From Thermoanaerobacterales bacterium UBA4877 (GTDB lineage: Bacteria; Bacillota; Thermoanaerobacteria; Thermoanaerobacterales; UBA4877): a stretch of 7,496 bases of DNA. Shown here piece by piece: positions 1-6,353 of the stretch. Position numbers and translations under genes: made by a program. The first letter of the stretch is position 1. Every line of letters begins with the position of its first letter. The notes under the pieces were generated by a model. That model did not search any database. It was not told the origin of the DNA and saw only the letters and a list, made by a program, of their open reading frames with translations. The stretch lies in contig DHDL01000007.1 of assembly GCA_002399345.1 (NCBI GenBank), forward strand, positions 72,133 to 79,628, read 5' to 3'.

Positions 1-1
1 C

Positions 2-112
2 GCCATGCATGACGGACGTATAAATACCATTGTCAAAGAAATAAATCAGCAATTCGACAGGGAGGTCATATTCCCCGGCAAAAAGCTGAAAAAAAGTAAC
101 CCGCAAAAATAA
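2..112 (+). CDS. C-terminal fragment of an unidentified protein (cut by window edge)
   Basis: An open frame enters from the left edge and ends at TAA 110-112, giving 36 visible residues. They are hydrophilic and end in a lysine-rich tail (KKLKKSNPQK). A methionine codon lies at position 5, but with no upstream sequence it cannot be called a start, and no ribosome site is visible. The other two plus frames are closed within the first 30 bases. I do not recognise the family. The gene converges on the transporter operon: 20 bp separate its stop from the stop of the small minus-strand gene, and the operon's terminator hairpin lies inside its last codons. That it is a real gene end is inferred from the open frame and the convergent layout only. 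Confidence 0.5.
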   Translation, partial: AMHDGRINTIVKEINQQFDREVIFPGKKLKKSNPQK

Positions 113-124
113 TCGGCAGGTTAC
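89..124 (-). terminator. Rho-independent terminator of the peptide transporter operon
   Basis: On the minus strand, arm GTAACCTGC (124-116) pairs with GCGGGTTAC (104-96) across an 11-nt loop, forming nine pairs with one U-G wobble. Seven T residues follow (95-89). On the plus strand the wobble becomes an A-C mismatch and the following bases are CCCCTTTTA, so the structure favours termination of minus-strand transcripts. It begins 9 nt after the stop of the small membrane-protein gene. Confidence 0.75.
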
Positions 125-132
125 CCCTTTTA

Positions 133-297
133 TTAATTCATCCAGCATTTAGTTATCAAAGACAATATGAGGGCCATACCTCCAATGGATATTGCAGCCA
201 GCGGAAGAAGTATTTCCAGCTGGGCGATTATCATCGCCAATATATCCTTCTTCTCCGGCCCGGCATCCCCGTTCTCCCGTTCATCCTTCAATTCCAT
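133..297 (-). CDS. Small single-span membrane protein, last cistron of the peptide transporter operon
   Basis: This is a 54-codon frame from ATG 297 to TAA 133. Residues 1-18 are strongly charged (MELKDERENGDAGPEKKD). Residues 29-49 form one hydrophobic stretch, ILLPLAAISIGGMALILSLIT, preceded by Q26 and E28, and the tail is short (KCWMN). AGGAGG (305-300) overlaps the stop codon of the ATPase gene upstream and is only 2 nt from the ATG. A TTG at codon 3 (291) has 8-nt spacing and may be the true start, as for two other genes of this operon. The gap to the ATPase is 6 nt, and an intrinsic terminator follows 9 nt after the stop, so it is cotranscribed. I do not recognise a family. A role as an accessory or regulatory subunit of the transporter is inferred only from position and from precedents of small membrane proteins bound to transporters (KdpF, AcrZ). 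Confidence 0.7.
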   Translation of the reverse strand: MELKDERENGDAGPEKKDILAMIIAQLEILLPLAAISIGGMALILSLITKCWMN

Positions 298-303
298 CGC
301 CTC

Positions 304-1269
304 CTATACCAGGTGGCAGGCAACAAAATGTCCGCCTCCCACGTCCTTATATTCAGGTTTCTCCTCACTGCATTTTTTCATCGCATAAGGGCAGCGGGTA
401 TGGAACTTGCAGCCAGACGGTGGATTCGCCGGGCTGGGAATGTCTCCCTCTAATAATATCCTATCCCGCTTTATCGTAGGGTCGGGTATCGGCACTGCCG
501 ACAGCAGCGCCTTGGTATAAGGATGCAGCGGGCAGGTATACAGCTCCTTTTTATCCGCCATCTCCACCAGTGACCCCACATACATCACACCCACCTTGTG
601 GCTTATATGCTTTACCACGCTCAGGTCGTGGGAAATGAACAGGTAGGTGAACCCATAGCTTTGTTGAAGATCCATCAGAAGATTGACGATCTGCGCCTGA
701 ATGGAAACATCCAGTGCAGACACCGGCTCGTCAGCCACGATGAAATCGGGATCCAGGATAAGAGCCCTGGCAATTCCTATCCTCTGCCGCTGGCCCCCTG
801 AAAACTCATGGGGATATCTCTTGATATGATACGGGCTGAGCCCGCACATCTTCAAAGCCGCAAGCACCTTTTCCTCCACATCTTTGCTTGTCGCCATGCC
901 GTGCTCTACCAAGGCCTCCCCTACAATCTCACCAACGGTCATTCTCGGATTGAGCGAGCTGTAGGGGTCCTGAAATATTATCTGCATTTTAGGACGTAAT
1001 TTCCGTAGTTCTTCCTTTTTCAGGTCGAAGACCTTCATTTCTTTAAATGTTACGTCCCCCTCCGTCTTATCCTGCAGCCTTAGTATCGTCCGTCCTAATG
1101 TGGTCTTGCCGCAACCCGACTCGCCTACTAGGCCGAAGGTTTCTCCCTTATTTATTTCAAAGGATACCCCATCCACCGCCTTCACATATCCGACGGCATG
1201 CTGGAATACACCCTCCGTTATAGGAAAATACTTTTTAAGATTATCCACCCTTAGCAATGCCTCGCCCAT
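304..1269 (-). CDS. dppF: Oligopeptide/dipeptide ABC importer ATP-binding protein (OppF/DppF type)
   Basis: This is the second of two nucleotide-binding subunits that power peptide uptake, acting on the cytoplasmic face of the permease pair. The 321-aa length is usual for the family. Visible motifs are Walker [10 protein letters not shown] (49-57, K55), Q-loop Q100 in [12 protein letters not shown], signature FSGGQRQR (156-163), Walker B FIVADEP (176-182, E181), D-loop SALD (184-187) and switch H214. The C-terminal oligopeptide-transporter extension starts near [11 protein letters not shown] (246-256). It carries C287, C293, C300 and C318, matching the four-cysteine arrangement that binds an iron-sulfur cluster in some characterised Opp/Dpp ATPases. 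The ATG overlaps the TAA of the preceding ATPase gene (TAATG), and a GAGGGGG ribosome site lies in that gene's last codons, suggesting coupled translation. Assignment to F rather than D follows from gene order. Substrate (peptides, nickel or other) cannot be decided from the ATPase. Confidence 0.95.
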   Translation of the reverse strand: MGEALLRVDNLKKYFPITEGVFQHAVGYVKAVDGVSFEINKGETFGLVGESGCGKTTLGRTILRLQDKTEGDVTFKEMKVFDLKKEELRKLRPKMQIIFQDPYSSLNPRMTVGEIVGEALVEHGMATSKDVEEKVLAALKMCGLSPYHIKRYPHEFSGGQRQRIGIARALILDPDFIVADEPVSALDVSIQAQIVNLLMDLQQSYGFTYLFISHDLSVVKHISHKVGVMYVGSLVEMADKKELYTCPLHPYTKALLSAVPIPDPTIKRDRILLEGDIPSPANPPSGCKFHTRCPYAMKKCSEEKPEYKDVGGGHFVACHLV

Positions 1270-2243
1270 TATTTCACCCCCTCATACAGCCAGCAGGCTG
1301 TCTTATGTCCCTTGCATACCTCTTTAAGCAGCGGCCGGCTCTCTCTGCACTTATCAGTCGCAAATTCGCAGCGGGGATGAAAATAGCATCCCGCCGGCAT
1401 ATGCAGTGGATTTGGCACCTGGCCGGGTATGGACTTCAGCCTGTCCTCGTCTCTCACTATGACGGGTTTGGACTGCAGCAGCCCCGAGGTATACGGATGC
1501 TTAGCATGTTTAAAGAGCTCCGTCACCTCGGCCTCTTCGACTATTTTGCCTGCATACATCACTATCACGTAGCTGGCCATCTCGGCAATCACGCCGAGAT
1601 CATGGGTAATGAGCATGATCGAAGATCCCAGACGATTTTGCAGGTCCTTCATCAGCTCCAGTATCTGCGCCTGTATAGTTACATCTAATGCCGTCGTGGG
1701 CTCGTCAGCAATGAGCAGCTTAGGATTACAGGATATGGCCATGGCTATCATCGCCCTCTGTCTCATGCCTCCGGAAAGCTCATGGGGATATTCATCCACC
1801 ACCTCGTTTGCCTGCGGTATGCCTACGGTATTCAACATCTTTACTGTCGATTCCCGCGCCTTTGCCTTATCCAGTCCCTGATGCAGCATTATGGCCTCCT
1901 CTATCTGTTCTCCGATAGTGAATACCGGATTGAGCGAGGTCATGGGTTCCTGGAAGATCACGGATATGCTTCCCCCCCTGATCTTCTGCATTTCCGTTTC
2001 TTTTAATTTTGTCAGGTTTACACCGTCAAACAATATCTCGCCTGATTCTATCTTTCCCGGCGGGTCGATAAGTCGCAGTATGGACATGGCTGTCATGCTC
2101 TTGCCGCAGCCCGATTCACCGACGATACCCACTATCTCTTTCTTTTTTATCTTAAAGCTTATCCCGTCCACGGCCCTTACCAGGCCATCCTCCGTTGGGA
2201 AATAAGTCTTCAAGTCGTGTACGGTAAGCAGGTCCTCTGTCAA
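1269..2243 (-). CDS. dppD: Oligopeptide/dipeptide ABC importer ATP-binding protein (OppD/DppD type)
   Basis: This is the first ATPase of the importer, expected to form a heterodimer with the F-type subunit encoded immediately downstream. It has 324 aa. Motifs are Walker A GESGCGKS (42-49, K48), Q-loop Q98 in [12 protein letters not shown], signature LSGGMRQR (156-163), Walker B LLIADEP (176-182, E181), TALD (184-187) and H214. The C-terminal domain carries the family HPYTSGLL segment (249-256) and cysteines C286, C292, C299, C310 and C317, again an iron-sulfur-type spacing. The start is TTG at 2243. A GGAGGGA ribosome site (2256-2250) precedes it at normal spacing and overlaps the permease stop codon. 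The nearby ATG (2250-2248) is out of frame, and a TAG lies in frame just upstream, so no longer start exists. It follows permease C by 12 nt and overlaps the next gene by 1 nt. Confidence 0.95.
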   Translation of the reverse strand: MTEDLLTVHDLKTYFPTEDGLVRAVDGISFKIKKKEIVGIVGESGCGKSMTAMSILRLIDPPGKIESGEILFDGVNLTKLKETEMQKIRGGSISVIFQEPMTSLNPVFTIGEQIEEAIMLHQGLDKAKARESTVKMLNTVGIPQANEVVDEYPHELSGGMRQRAMIAMAISCNPKLLIADEPTTALDVTIQAQILELMKDLQNRLGSSIMLITHDLGVIAEMASYVIVMYAGKIVEEAEVTELFKHAKHPYTSGLLQSKPVIVRDEDRLKSIPGQVPNPLHMPAGCYFHPRCEFATDKCRESRPLLKEVCKGHKTACWLYEGVK

Positions 2244-2255
2244 AGTCCATCCCTC

Positions 2256-3170
2256 CTATCTATTCAGCCGCGGGTCTAATGCATCCCTGAGGCCGTCTCC
2301 GAAAAGATTGATTGCCATAACCGTAAGGAATATGCATATGCCCGGCGGCACCCATAGCCACGGCTGTGTCTGCAGTGTATATACATCCCTTGCCACCTGG
2401 ATCATCTGTCCCCACGACGGCGTGGGTGGCGTTACCCCTAATCCGAGAAAACTCAGTGAAGATTCGGTGAGTATGGCACCACCCAAACCAAGGGTGGCCG
2501 AAACTATGATGGAGGCATATGTATTTGGCAGCAGGTGCCGGAATATCTTGCTCTTATCCCTTATACCCAAAGCCTCCGCCGCCTGCATAAATTCCTGTTC
2601 TCTAAGGGACAGTATCTGGCCCCTCACTATCCTTGTAAGGCTAGGCCAGGACAATACGCCTATCAGTAACATTACCACAAACATCCTGTATTGCGGAGGT
2701 ACCTTCCAATCCGACATCACCGCCGCTATGGTAATGAGCAGCGGCAAAAACGGGAACGACATAAATATATCCACGATACGCATTATCAAGGTATCGACGA
2801 ATCCACCATAGTAGCCCGCTATCCCGCCAAGAGCGCTGCCTATGACGGTACTTATAACCACGGCAAACAGCCCCACGGAGAGCGATATCCTACCGGCATA
2901 AAATAACCGTGTCATCTCGTCTCTACCCACCTCGTCTGTACCTAACGGATGTTTGAAAGACGGCGGTGATTGTATATTTGAAAGGTCCATCTCTTCCATC
3001 GTGTATGGAGATAAGAGCGGCCCTATCACCGAAATCAAAACCATAAACGCGAGTATGTAAAGTCCAAGCATGGCCAGCTTATCCCTCTTAAGCCTCCTCC
3101 ATGCTAACCTCCACGGGCTCATTATCCCCTCCTCACTCAGCTTTACCTCTTCACTAATCTTTGCTTCCAT
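2256..3170 (-). CDS. dppC: Peptide ABC importer permease (OppC/DppC type)
   Basis: This is one of two membrane subunits forming the translocation path. Its 304 aa have the layout of the C-type permease: a cytoplasmic N-terminus with basic residues before a first membrane segment (about 33-54, the OppC N-terminal domain), the hallmark HPLGTDEVGRD (74-84), then further membrane segments near 93-120, 130-151, 160-176, 218-240 and 270-288. The ATPase-contacting EAA loop runs from E193 to N216 (AAEALGIRDKSKIFRHLLPN), and the C-terminus is the usual GLRDALDPRL. The ATG at 3170 has only GGAG at 10 nt. A second ATG at codon 17 (3122) has AGGAGG at 5 nt, giving 288 aa starting MSPWRLAWRR, and may be the real or an additional start. 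The gene follows permease B by 18 nt. Confidence 0.95.
   Translation of the reverse strand: MEAKISEEVKLSEEGIMSPWRLAWRRLKRDKLAMLGLYILAFMVLISVIGPLLSPYTMEEMDLSNIQSPPSFKHPLGTDEVGRDEMTRLFYAGRISLSVGLFAVVISTVIGSALGGIAGYYGGFVDTLIMRIVDIFMSFPFLPLLITIAAVMSDWKVPPQYRMFVVMLLIGVLSWPSLTRIVRGQILSLREQEFMQAAEALGIRDKSKIFRHLLPNTYASIIVSATLGLGGAILTESSLSFLGLGVTPPTPSWGQMIQVARDVYTLQTQPWLWVPPGICIFLTVMAINLFGDGLRDALDPRLNR
3126..3134 (-). promoter_or_regulatory. Strong internal ribosome binding site before codon 17 of permease C
   Basis: The minus strand reads GAGGAGGGG here, and the AGGAGG core ends 5 nt before an in-frame ATG (3122-3120). It is a better match in sequence and spacing than the site before the longer start at 3170, so it may decide the true N-terminus. 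The bases also encode SEEGI of the longer protein, so the match could be partly coincidental. Confidence 0.5.
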
Positions 3171-3188
3171 ATCCTATCATCTCCATTC

Positions 3189-4151
3189 TCATTTCAGCCT
3201 GATCCTGGGATCAATCAGCGCATAGGTAATGTCAGCTATCAGATTGCCCAGCAGGGTAAGGAGGGCAAGTATGAGGTTAATGCCCATAAGCAGCGGATAA
3301 TCCCTGTTGTTTACCGCCAAAAGCTCAATAGGGCCGATACCCGGCCAGTTGAATATGGATTCGGTGAGTATGGCGCCGGAAAACAGGCTGGGCAGCCACA
3401 TGCCGAATATAGTCACCACAGGTATCATGGCGTTCCTAAGGGCATGCTTATATATGACGACCTTTTCCTTAAGCCCTTTTGCTCTGGCAGTTTTAATATA
3501 GTCCTGTTTTATGACTTCCAACATGGATGAACGGGTGTATCTCATAAGCTCCGCCACGCTACCGAGGGTAAGCACTAAACAAGGCAGGAACATATGGTAG
3601 AGCATGTCCCCGGCCGCACCGATACCTTTTAGATTTGCCCCCGGCGTCGACATCCCCGATACAGGAAATAGGTGCAGGTCAACGGCAAACCACTTTATGA
3701 GGAGCAGGCCGAAATAGAAGGCGGGAATAGATATGCCTATAAGAGCCAGCACCGTAAAGAAATAGTCGAACTTGGAATATTGCCGGGTGGCGGATACCAC
3801 GCCTATAGGTATGGAAATAATAATACTCAGTATAAATGACACAAGAGAAAGAATAAATGAATTCCATATATAGCTCTTAATAACCGTAGTTACCGGTTGT
3901 TTAAAATAGTATGAATCCCCGAAATCTCCCTTCAGCACTCCCTTAATCCAATAGAAGTACTGGACGTATGTAGGCTGGTCCAAATGCATCTGATGCCTAA
4001 GTTCTTCTTTTATCTCCGCGGTCATATGCGGGTTTATATTGGCTGACAATATATCGCCCGGCGCCATCTGCAGTATGCAAAAAAGGAGAATAGACACGCC
4101 TATCAGTATGGGGATCATCTGTATAAGCCTTCTTGTAATGTATTGCCGCAA
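3189..4151 (-). CDS. dppB: Peptide ABC importer permease (OppB/DppB type)
   Basis: This is the first membrane subunit of the importer, pairing with the C-type permease. I take TTG 4151 as the start (320 aa, MRQYITRRLIQMIPILIG). AAAGGAG (4166-4160) lies 8 nt before it, and the N-terminus then matches the usual B-permease opening. A GTG three codons upstream (4160) begins inside that ribosome site and cannot use it. In 320-aa numbering, membrane segments lie near 13-29, 98-119, 130-157, 187-199, 242-262 and 287-312. A periplasm-type loop follows the first segment. The EAA loop for ATPase contact is at 216-241 (QDYIKTARAKGL then YKHALRNA), and FNWPGIG (267-273) and a final DPRIRLK are typical of the family. 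It follows the binding-protein gene after a 53-nt gap holding a stable hairpin. Confidence 0.95.
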   Translation of the reverse strand: MRQYITRRLIQMIPILIGVSILLFCILQMAPGDILSANINPHMTAEIKEELRHQMHLDQPTYVQYFYWIKGVLKGDFGDSYYFKQPVTTVIKSYIWNSFILSLVSFILSIIISIPIGVVSATRQYSKFDYFFTVLALIGISIPAFYFGLLLIKWFAVDLHLFPVSGMSTPGANLKGIGAAGDMLYHMFLPCLVLTLGSVAELMRYTRSSMLEVIKQDYIKTARAKGLKEKVVIYKHALRNAMIPVVTIFGMWLPSLFSGAILTESIFNWPGIGPIELLAVNNRDYPLLMGINLILALLTLLGNLIADITYALIDPRIRLK

Positions 4152-4159
4152 ATGTCTCA

Positions 4160-4166
4160 CTCCTTT
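4160..4166 (-). promoter_or_regulatory. Ribosome binding site that sets the TTG start of permease B
   Basis: AAAGGAG on the minus strand lies 8 nt from TTG 4151-4149. Its last G is the first base of the alternative GTG codon (4160-4158), which rules that codon out as the start served by this site. Confidence 0.75.
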
Positions 4167-4176
4167 GAAAGATGTA

Positions 4177-4193
4177 CCCGGCCTAAGGCCGGG
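4177..4193 (-). promoter_or_regulatory. GC-rich intergenic hairpin between binding protein and permease genes
   Basis: CCCGGCC and GGCCGGG form a perfect 7-bp all-GC stem with a 3-nt loop, 11 nt after the stop of the binding-protein gene and 10 nt before the ribosome site of permease B. No T-run follows on the minus strand (next bases TACATCTTTC), so it is unlikely to be a full terminator. In binding-protein transporter operons such hairpins commonly protect the 3' end of the binding-protein message from decay or act as partial terminators, keeping the binding protein in excess. That role here is inferred. Confidence 0.6.
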
Positions 4194-4204
4194 CGCAGCC
4201 TGTT

Positions 4205-5956
4205 TTATTCATTTACTAGTTCGGTCTGATAGACGTGATATGTCCAGTCTTCATATGGGCTTACCACTAAATTCTTCACCCTGGAGCTTACACCGTATAA
4301 ATCGTCGGAATACTCCAGGAAGATGTAGGGAAGATCATCGTTTGCAACTTCCATCCATTTCTGGTATATCTCTTTCCTCTTCTTCTGGTCGGTCTCCCTG
4401 AGACCTTGTTGTATCAGTTCTTCGCTCTCTTTATTATCCCATCCTCCCGCGTTGAAGCCACCCTTCTCCGCCTGCTTTATGGAGAATATTTCAGAAGGAT
4501 CGGGGTCTATGGACAGAGTCCAGGCCATGTTAAACAGCTCGAATTTCTGCTGGTCGTATACCTTGGTAGAGAGTGTGGAGAATTCCATAAGCTCCGGCAC
4601 TACCTCTATGCCCAGCTTACCCCAGTTGTCCTTTACTATCGGTATCAGAGTATCTACGTACTTGCTACCGGTATATGTCATCCAGTGTATGACGAACTTC
4701 TCGCCGTCTTTATACCTGAAGCCGTCGTCCTTCTTGACCCAGCCTGCTTCATCCAAAAGCTTATTCGCCTTGTCAGGATCGTAGGGATATCCGTTGAGCT
4801 TATCGGTATATGCCCACGATACAGGCGATGCCGGCGCATTGCACGGCTGACCGTAGCCTTTGAAGTATGAGTCGATGAAACCCTGACGGTTAAGCCCGTA
4901 CATGAGGGCCTGCCTCACCTTTTTATCGCTGAATTTATCCAGCCGCAGATTCATGCCGATGTAGCCGTAGCTGTTGGCAGGAAAATGTACGACATTCAAA
5001 AAGCCTGCATCTTGAAGCAGCTTGGTATTTTCCGGCCTGGCCGCAACTATATCCACATCAACCCCGCCCGAAGTGAGCTCCTGAATCTGTGTATCAGCAT
5101 TGGTGACCTTTATTATGATGTTCTTTATCTTTGGGGCGCCTTTCCAGTAATCAGGCCTGGCCTCAAAGTCTATCTCCTGCCCCGCCTTGTAGTCCTTAAA
5201 CAAATACGCTCCCGAACCCATCGGTTTCAACAACAGATCCTTGAGTTTCTGTGTGTCGCCCTTCTTAAAACCATAGTAGTCCTTGCTCATAATACCGTAG
5301 CCAAAGTTATTGGTCAGTGCGGCTGCATTAGCTTTGTCAAAGGTAAAAGAAATCGTATAATCATCTATGACCTTTATTCCCTGCAGATTGGTCACCTTGC
5401 CAGCCTTGTCATTATGATAATCATCGTATCCCACAATATCCAATACTACATCTATCCTAGGACCGTCATAGTTGGGGTCCGCTATAGCATTGTATGTAAA
5501 TGCCACGTCTTTTGCCGTAAGCTCTTTACCGTCGCTAAACCTTACGCCTTTCTTGAGATGGAAGGTGTATGTCTTGCCATCCTTCGATATGTCCCAGCTT
5601 CCCGCTACGTTGGGAATTGCATTGCCCTTGGCATCATTCATAAGAAGCGAGTCAAAGACAAGATCCGTCACCCATGTGTCATACCGTGAATCACTATAGA
5701 TTGGGTTGAATTTGCCCGATGGCGCCGTAGTGCCGACAATCAGCGTATCCTTCCTATTCTTGGCAACATCAGGCAGCTTGGCCGGGTCGGATGCCGCAAT
5801 GACCTTCACCACCGAGGACTCGGCTTTGGATACGTCCGTAGGGGCAGACCCCTTGGCCGTATTTTTAGTATTTGTTTCCGTAGAAGTACCGCACGCTGTG
5901 AGAATCATAGCAAAGATAAGCAATAGAGCGCAAAACATTGATGACTTCTTTTTCAT
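4205..5956 (-). CDS. Lipoprotein substrate-binding protein of the peptide ABC importer (SBP family 5)
   Basis: This is the extracellular receptor that captures the substrate and delivers it to the permeases. Its 583 aa begin with a lipoprotein signal: MKKK, a hydrophobic core (8-18) and lipobox LTAC with the lipidated cysteine at C22. A Ser/Thr/Lys-rich linker (23-50) follows. The mature part is family 5: the hallmark segment with GVRFSDGKELTAKDV (137-151) after WDISKDGKTYTFHLK (121-135), then KVRQALMYGLNR (346-357), WKGAPKIKNI (261-270), and the DPDPSEIF region (484-491) near the hinge and ligand cavity. Ribosome site AAGGAGG (5971-5965) lies 8 nt before the ATG. It is the first gene of the operon, and its own hairpin lies after the stop. 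The ligand is probably peptide. Nickel, glutathione or sugar relatives exist, and sequence alone does not separate them, so no gene symbol is given. Confidence 0.95.
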   Translation of the reverse strand: MKKKSSMFCALLLIFAMILTACGTSTETNTKNTAKGSAPTDVSKAESSVVKVIAASDPAKLPDVAKNRKDTLIVGTTAPSGKFNPIYSDSRYDTWVTDLVFDSLLMNDAKGNAIPNVAGSWDISKDGKTYTFHLKKGVRFSDGKELTAKDVAFTYNAIADPNYDGPRIDVVLDIVGYDDYHNDKAGKVTNLQGIKVIDDYTISFTFDKANAAALTNNFGYGIMSKDYYGFKKGDTQKLKDLLLKPMGSGAYLFKDYKAGQEIDFEARPDYWKGAPKIKNIIIKVTNADTQIQELTSGGVDVDIVAARPENTKLLQDAGFLNVVHFPANSYGYIGMNLRLDKFSDKKVRQALMYGLNRQGFIDSYFKGYGQPCNAPASPVSWAYTDKLNGYPYDPDKANKLLDEAGWVKKDDGFRYKDGEKFVIHWMTYTGSKYVDTLIPIVKDNWGKLGIEVVPELMEFSTLSTKVYDQQKFELFNMAWTLSIDPDPSEIFSIKQAEKGGFNAGGWDNKESEELIQQGLRETDQKKRKEIYQKWMEVANDDLPYIFLEYSDDLYGVSSRVKNLVVSPYEDWTYHVYQTELVNE

Positions 5957-6035
5957 ATTTCCCTCCTCCTTATTATTAATTCAAATTAGCTTATCTCTTT
6001 CGTATACTTTTTGCAAATATTGGAATGTAGCTAAA

Positions 6036-6054
6036 TAAAGCCTTTAAAATAAAG
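6036..6054. repeat. Iterated TAAAG/CTTTA half-sites upstream of the transporter operon
   Basis: TAAAG (6036-6040), CTTTA (6042-6046) and TAAAG (6050-6054) form two overlapping inverted repeats. The octamer AAATAAAG recurs at 6033 and 6047 with a 14-bp period. It lies about 80-100 bp before the binding-protein start, so it could be an operator, but short AT-rich dyads arise often by chance. Confidence 0.3.
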
Positions 6055-6151
6055 AACCTTAATATTGCTATTATTTTTTGCATATTACCTCATGTTCTCG
6101 TTTTGACTTACTATAATATTATTAAATCGCTAAACTTTAGATATTATATTA

Positions 6152-6165
6152 CAATTTACTAATTG
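6152..6165. repeat. Dyad CAATT-N4-AATTG beside a TATAAT box
   Basis: This is a perfect 5-bp inverted repeat with a 4-bp centre. On the minus strand it occupies the position between a would-be -35 region and the TATAAT at 6148-6143. It is a possible repressor site. It does not match the CodY consensus well, and the AT-rich background makes it weak evidence. Confidence 0.25.
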
Positions 6166-6200
6166 AAACATTTAAAGAAAAGTGTCCACATATAGACATC

Positions 6201-6258
6201 GCAAAGCAGCTGAAACCAAGGGTCCACTATCTATGGCAGGAAAAAATAGCCGCTTTGC
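6201..6258. repeat. 11-bp imperfect inverted repeat with 36-nt loop in a GC-richer island
   Basis: GCAAAGCAGCT (6201-6211) and AGCCGCTTTGC (6248-6258) pair at 10 of 11 positions. In minus-strand RNA the odd position becomes a G-U wobble, so the stem is continuous. The loop on the minus strand carries six T residues right after the first arm. The surrounding 6182-6258 is about 47% GC (36 of 77 by hand count), far above its flanks. It could be a remnant of a gene or small mobile element, or an RNA structure at the 3' end of the NHEJ transcript. Confidence 0.4.
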
Positions 6259-6353
6259 AGGTATAATATTAATAACCACCTTAATTATATTTATGATAAA
6301 GCTCAGAAAGGTATTCAGGTTAAAATGAGTACATATGTAAAAATGTGAAATGT

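Larger units (their letters stand above)
5957..6353. other. Intergenic region upstream of the transporter operon; no gene supported
   Basis: This stretch separates the ligase gene from the binding-protein gene and should hold the transporter promoter and the end of the NHEJ transcript. It is very AT-rich near the operon (about 16% GC by hand count in 6121-6181). On the minus strand a perfect TATAAT lies at 6148-6143, but no good -35 hexamer precedes it at 16-18 bp. Another weak pair is TTGCAA (6016-6011) with TAAGCT (5993-5988). Short dyads occur at 6036-6054 and 6152-6165. No clear intrinsic terminator for the ligase gene and no recognised riboswitch or T-box was seen. Confidence 0.6.

Noticed and set aside
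2461..2477. 17-bp exact match shared with 3358-3374
   Set aside because: Both copies encode the AILTES motif of the two homologous permeases, so the match reflects family homology and codon use, not a mobile repeat.
4158..4160. GTG as start of permease B
   Set aside because: Its first base is part of the AAAGGAG ribosome site, so that site cannot direct initiation there; TTG 4151 is used instead.
4985..5689. Long plus-strand open frame (234 codons) antisense to the binding-protein gene
   Set aside because: It lies wholly inside a convincing family 5 binding-protein gene, has no recognisable domain or good ribosome site, and is explained as an antisense shadow of the real codons.
6112..6117. 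Plus-strand TATAAT with nearby TTGACT as a promoter
   Set aside because: The two boxes are only 3 nt apart, no -35 box lies 16-18 bp upstream, and no plus-strand gene follows in the window.
6143..6148. Minus-strand TATAAT as the transporter promoter
   Set aside because: The -10 match is perfect but the hexamers 16-18 bp upstream match the -35 consensus at no more than two positions, so it is not called as a promoter in such AT-rich DNA.
5957..6171. Riboswitch or T-box leader before the binding-protein gene
   Set aside because: No conserved aptamer or T-box motif and no terminator/antiterminator pair was found in the leader.
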